From contig NZ_CP103300.1 of assembly GCF_025562755.1 (NCBI RefSeq), positions 5,396,501-5,460,500 of the forward strand: a stretch of 64,000 bases of DNA. The letters run 5' to 3'. Both the position numbers and the translations under genes were made by a program. The stretch comes from Endozoicomonas euniceicola. Lineage in GTDB: Bacteria > Pseudomonadota > Gammaproteobacteria > Pseudomonadales > Endozoicomonadaceae. Of the stretch, positions 62,198 through 64,000 are shown in pieces (position 1 is the stretch's first letter; each line of letters opens with the position of its first letter). The notes beneath the pieces are model-generated. The model searched no databases, was not told the DNA's origin, and saw nothing but the letters and a program-made list of their open reading frames with translations.

Positions 62198-63322
62198 TTA
62201 TTCGAACACGTAGGAAAGAATGGAAGCTTCCTTCACGGCTTCCCAGTCCATCTGGATACCGAGCCCCGGACATTCAGGCGCGTGAACAAAGCCATCAGGG
62301 TCAGTACGAATAACGTTCTTTGCTCCGTACTCAAAGTTTTCGTAGGGATAAGCCTGTTCGAAATATTTGCCGTTGTTATGGGCCAGAGCCACATGCAGGT
62401 TGGCTGCCTGGGTAATGGTGTAACCCCAGCTCTGTATTTCCAGTGGCTTGCCGTGGGCTTCAGCCAGGGCAAAGCATTTTATCAGTGCGGTAATACCGCC
62501 ACAAACAGTGGCATCCTGTCGTATATCAGACCACATGTCGTTAGCCAGGGCGTGAGCAACTTCCGGCAAAGTCAGCAGGCAGTTACCGTGGCTGGAAATC
62601 TGGACATTTGTTTCACGAACCAGACGCTGGTAGGACTTATAGTCATAGTCAGATACCGGTGCCTCGAACCATGCCCAGCCAAACTCTTCCAGCAATTTGG
62701 CCATTTTCAGGGCTTCGCCCTGGTTGTAATACATGGCGGTGTCAAGCATAAATTCCACATTCTGTTTGTGGTAGCGAGCCTGAATGGCTTTTACCAGCTC
62801 GTAATCTTTTTCAAAGATACAGGCGCAGTGCAGTTTAATCGCCTTGAAACCATGCTTGATGCAGCCGTCAATAAATGAGAAGTATTCTTCAAAGGTGTCA
62901 AACATCGGGGTGGAGGCATAGGACAGCATCTTGCTGCGACAGCCGCCCAACATTTGATAAAGAGGCATATCGGCCTTGCGCCCCTTAATATCCCAGCAGG
63001 CAATGTCAAAAGGTGATTTAGCCACCAGTCCGCTCCAGGTGCAGCGGCTGGCCAGCCAGGTATTTATTTCACCGGTATTCAGGGCATTTTTACCAATAAT
63101 TCCCGGCGCAATATTGCGCATGGCCTCGACAATGCTCTTGTCAAAATCATTTTCGGTGTAGCTGATGGTTGCCCCGACACCTTCCAGCCCATCGTCACAC
63201 AGAATGCGGATAATGTTATTGGTGTATAAAAGCGGTTCCTGGTCAGCTGCCCAGGGTAGAGTATCGGCGTTGCGATCTGCCACCGCGTACATTTCTACAC
63301 GTTTGATAATGCTTTGTTTCAT
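62198..63322 (-). CDS. Mandelate racemase/muconate lactonizing enzyme family protein
   Basis: 374 aa, enolase superfamily. A capping domain leads into the barrel: FKAIKLHCACIF (KxH-type catalytic motif), EFMLDTAMYYN (first metal Asp), WFEAPVSDYDY (second metal Glu), QISSHGNCLLTL and DIRQDATVCGGI (third region), IQSWGYTI. GGGAG precedes the ATG. In company with a BCCT transporter and a FAD oxidoreductase, a role in catabolising a quaternary amine or its acid product, for example a betaine epimerase, is plausible but not shown. Confidence 0.85.
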   Translation of the reverse strand: MKQSIIKRVEMYAVADRNADTLPWAADQEPLLYTNNIIRILCDDGLEGVGATISYTENDFDKSIVEAMRNIAPGIIGKNALNTGEINTWLASRCTWSGLVAKSPFDIACWDIKGRKADMPLYQMLGGCRSKMLSYASTPMFDTFEEYFSFIDGCIKHGFKAIKLHCACIFEKDYELVKAIQARYHKQNVEFMLDTAMYYNQGEALKMAKLLEEFGWAWFEAPVSDYDYKSYQRLVRETNVQISSHGNCLLTLPEVAHALANDMWSDIRQDATVCGGITALIKCFALAEAHGKPLEIQSWGYTITQAANLHVALAHNNGKYFEQAYPYENFEYGAKNVIRTDPDGFVHAPECPGLGIQMDWEAVKEASILSYVFE

Positions 63323-63392
63323 TGTTACTCCCGTTCCTCAAATGAGGTTTACAGCTTCCTTCCCCCAGAACCTGCAAACGTTTAATCAGTTG

Positions 63393-64000
63393 TTAGTTTT
63401 GGCTTTCGTTGTTATTCATCTGAATTCGAACTTCTTCACCACTCAGCTCTCGCAGACTGCGATTGTTTTTTATGGAGAGAGCGACTGCCTGGCCTGCGGC
63501 ATGCCCGTACTCAAAGGTCTGGGCCGTTACCCGGGCAGAAGCCAGAGCTTCGTGTTCCGCAGACAGGCAGCGACCCGCAACAATGATGTTTTCTCCATAC
63601 TTTGGGAGCAGGGTGTTGTAAGGTACGTCATACCAGTCTTCCAACAGCCAGTGCAGTTTTGGTTTGGTGCCGGAATGTAATTCGATTGGCCATGGGCTGC
63701 GGCAAATGCCATCAGGACGTTTGCGGCAATTAACCACGTCGTCATTGCTCAGTTTCTCTACGCCCTCGATAGAGCGGGTCTGGCGAATACCGACTTCAAC
63801 GCCAGTATCCACGACATAGCTTTGCTCACAGCCCGGCACAAAATTCTTCAGGAAACGGGCGTATTCACGAACCTGCCGACGTCCGAAAATTTCAGATTCC
63901 GTAAAATCCACCGGGTCAATGGCATTCAGCACTCGACCATCCTGAGCAGTCAGACGAGTCGCATTAACCATCAGCTCACCGGGGCGGGAAGTAGGGAAAA
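63393..64000 (-). CDS. FAD-dependent oxidoreductase, 5' end beyond the window
   Basis: The C-terminal 200 or so residues are seen; the frame stays open to base 64000. The visible part has GVEVGIRQTRSIEG, WYDVPYNTLLPKYGENIIVAGRCLSAEHEALASARV and GHAAGQAVALSIKNN, the C-terminal FAD-closing pattern of the FAD_oxidored (PF12831) family. The nucleotide-binding N-terminus lies outside. It is the first visible gene of the operon leading to the enolase-superfamily and BCCT genes, 70 nt apart. Confidence 0.82.
   Translation of the reverse strand, partial: FPTSRPGELMVNATRLTAQDGRVLNAIDPVDFTESEIFGRRQVREYARFLKNFVPGCEQSYVVDTGVEVGIRQTRSIEGVEKLSNDDVVNCRKRPDGICRSPWPIELHSGTKPKLHWLLEDWYDVPYNTLLPKYGENIIVAGRCLSAEHEALASARVTAQTFEYGHAAGQAVALSIKNNRSLRELSGEEVRIQMNNNESQN

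Noticed and set aside
1..64000. Missing BREX genes (pglX, pglZ, brxL) elsewhere in the window
   Set aside because: No frame shows N6-adenine methyltransferase NPPY-type motifs, a PglZ alkaline-phosphatase-like domain or a Lon-like protease.
1..64000. tRNA, rRNA or prophage genes
   Set aside because: No cloverleaf with CCA-type ends, rRNA segments or phage structural genes were seen by eye.

Overview
The window looks like part of a chromosome from a host-associated marine gammaproteobacterium. The mix of AbgT and BCCT transporters, class I fumarase, BolA, a secreted ankyrin protein, a large effector-like protein and a very high load of insertion sequences and group II introns resembles Endozoicomonas. 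This is an inference from gene content; no rRNA or marker gene is present to prove it.

Region 1 (1-9.3 kb) holds a compact minus-strand operon: HTH regulator, brxA, brxB, brxC, a PLD-like/coiled-coil gene and rmuC. These are three BREX core genes without the methyltransferase (pglX), phosphatase (pglZ), brxL or brxH helicase, and with an RmuC nuclease-fold protein at the end. This is the best candidate in the window for an undescribed defence system. A small two-repeat gene lies beyond its terminator. A plus-strand gene with a zinc-finger-like motif (9.3 kb) lies beside it and has a paralogue at 22 kb.

Region 2 (10-19 kb) is layered mobile DNA: the remains of a transposon with an integrase and a TniB-like ATPase, broken group II introns (one inserted in the YADD codons of another intron's reverse transcriptase), an ISAs1 copy with a 10-bp target duplication that contains IS1 and IS4-type elements, and an IS110 element with a likely bridge RNA leader.

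Region 3 (19.4-23.7 kb) is an AT-rich cargo: azlC, azlD, a 2Fe-2S ferredoxin and a membrane desaturase, then the second zinc-finger-like gene and a tcmP gene cut by IS3.

Region 4 (23.7-40.5 kb) is nested mobile DNA. One IS3 copy is split by an IS66, a group II intron and an IS110; removing them restores orfA and orfB. An IS30 relic, an AT-rich RluA-type pseudouridine synthase with an apparent signal peptide, and an ISKra4 relic follow. A recQ gene is then split by a second IS66, which is itself split by IS630. Last comes a UPF0175/DUF3368 toxin-antitoxin pair broken by an IS4-type element.

Region 5 (40.6-64 kb) is ordinary chromosome: a sugar ABC transporter with a GH4 glycosidase, a large effector-like protein, abgT, pepT, gcvT, an unknown gene, a secreted ankyrin protein, fumarase, a ferredoxin-type reductase, bolA, a PAPS-reductase-like gene, a VOC protein, and an operon of a BCCT transporter, an enolase-superfamily enzyme and a FAD oxidoreductase that runs off the end. 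Three copies of a heptamer-built palindromic repeat are scattered at 27.7, 44.8 and 55.9 kb.
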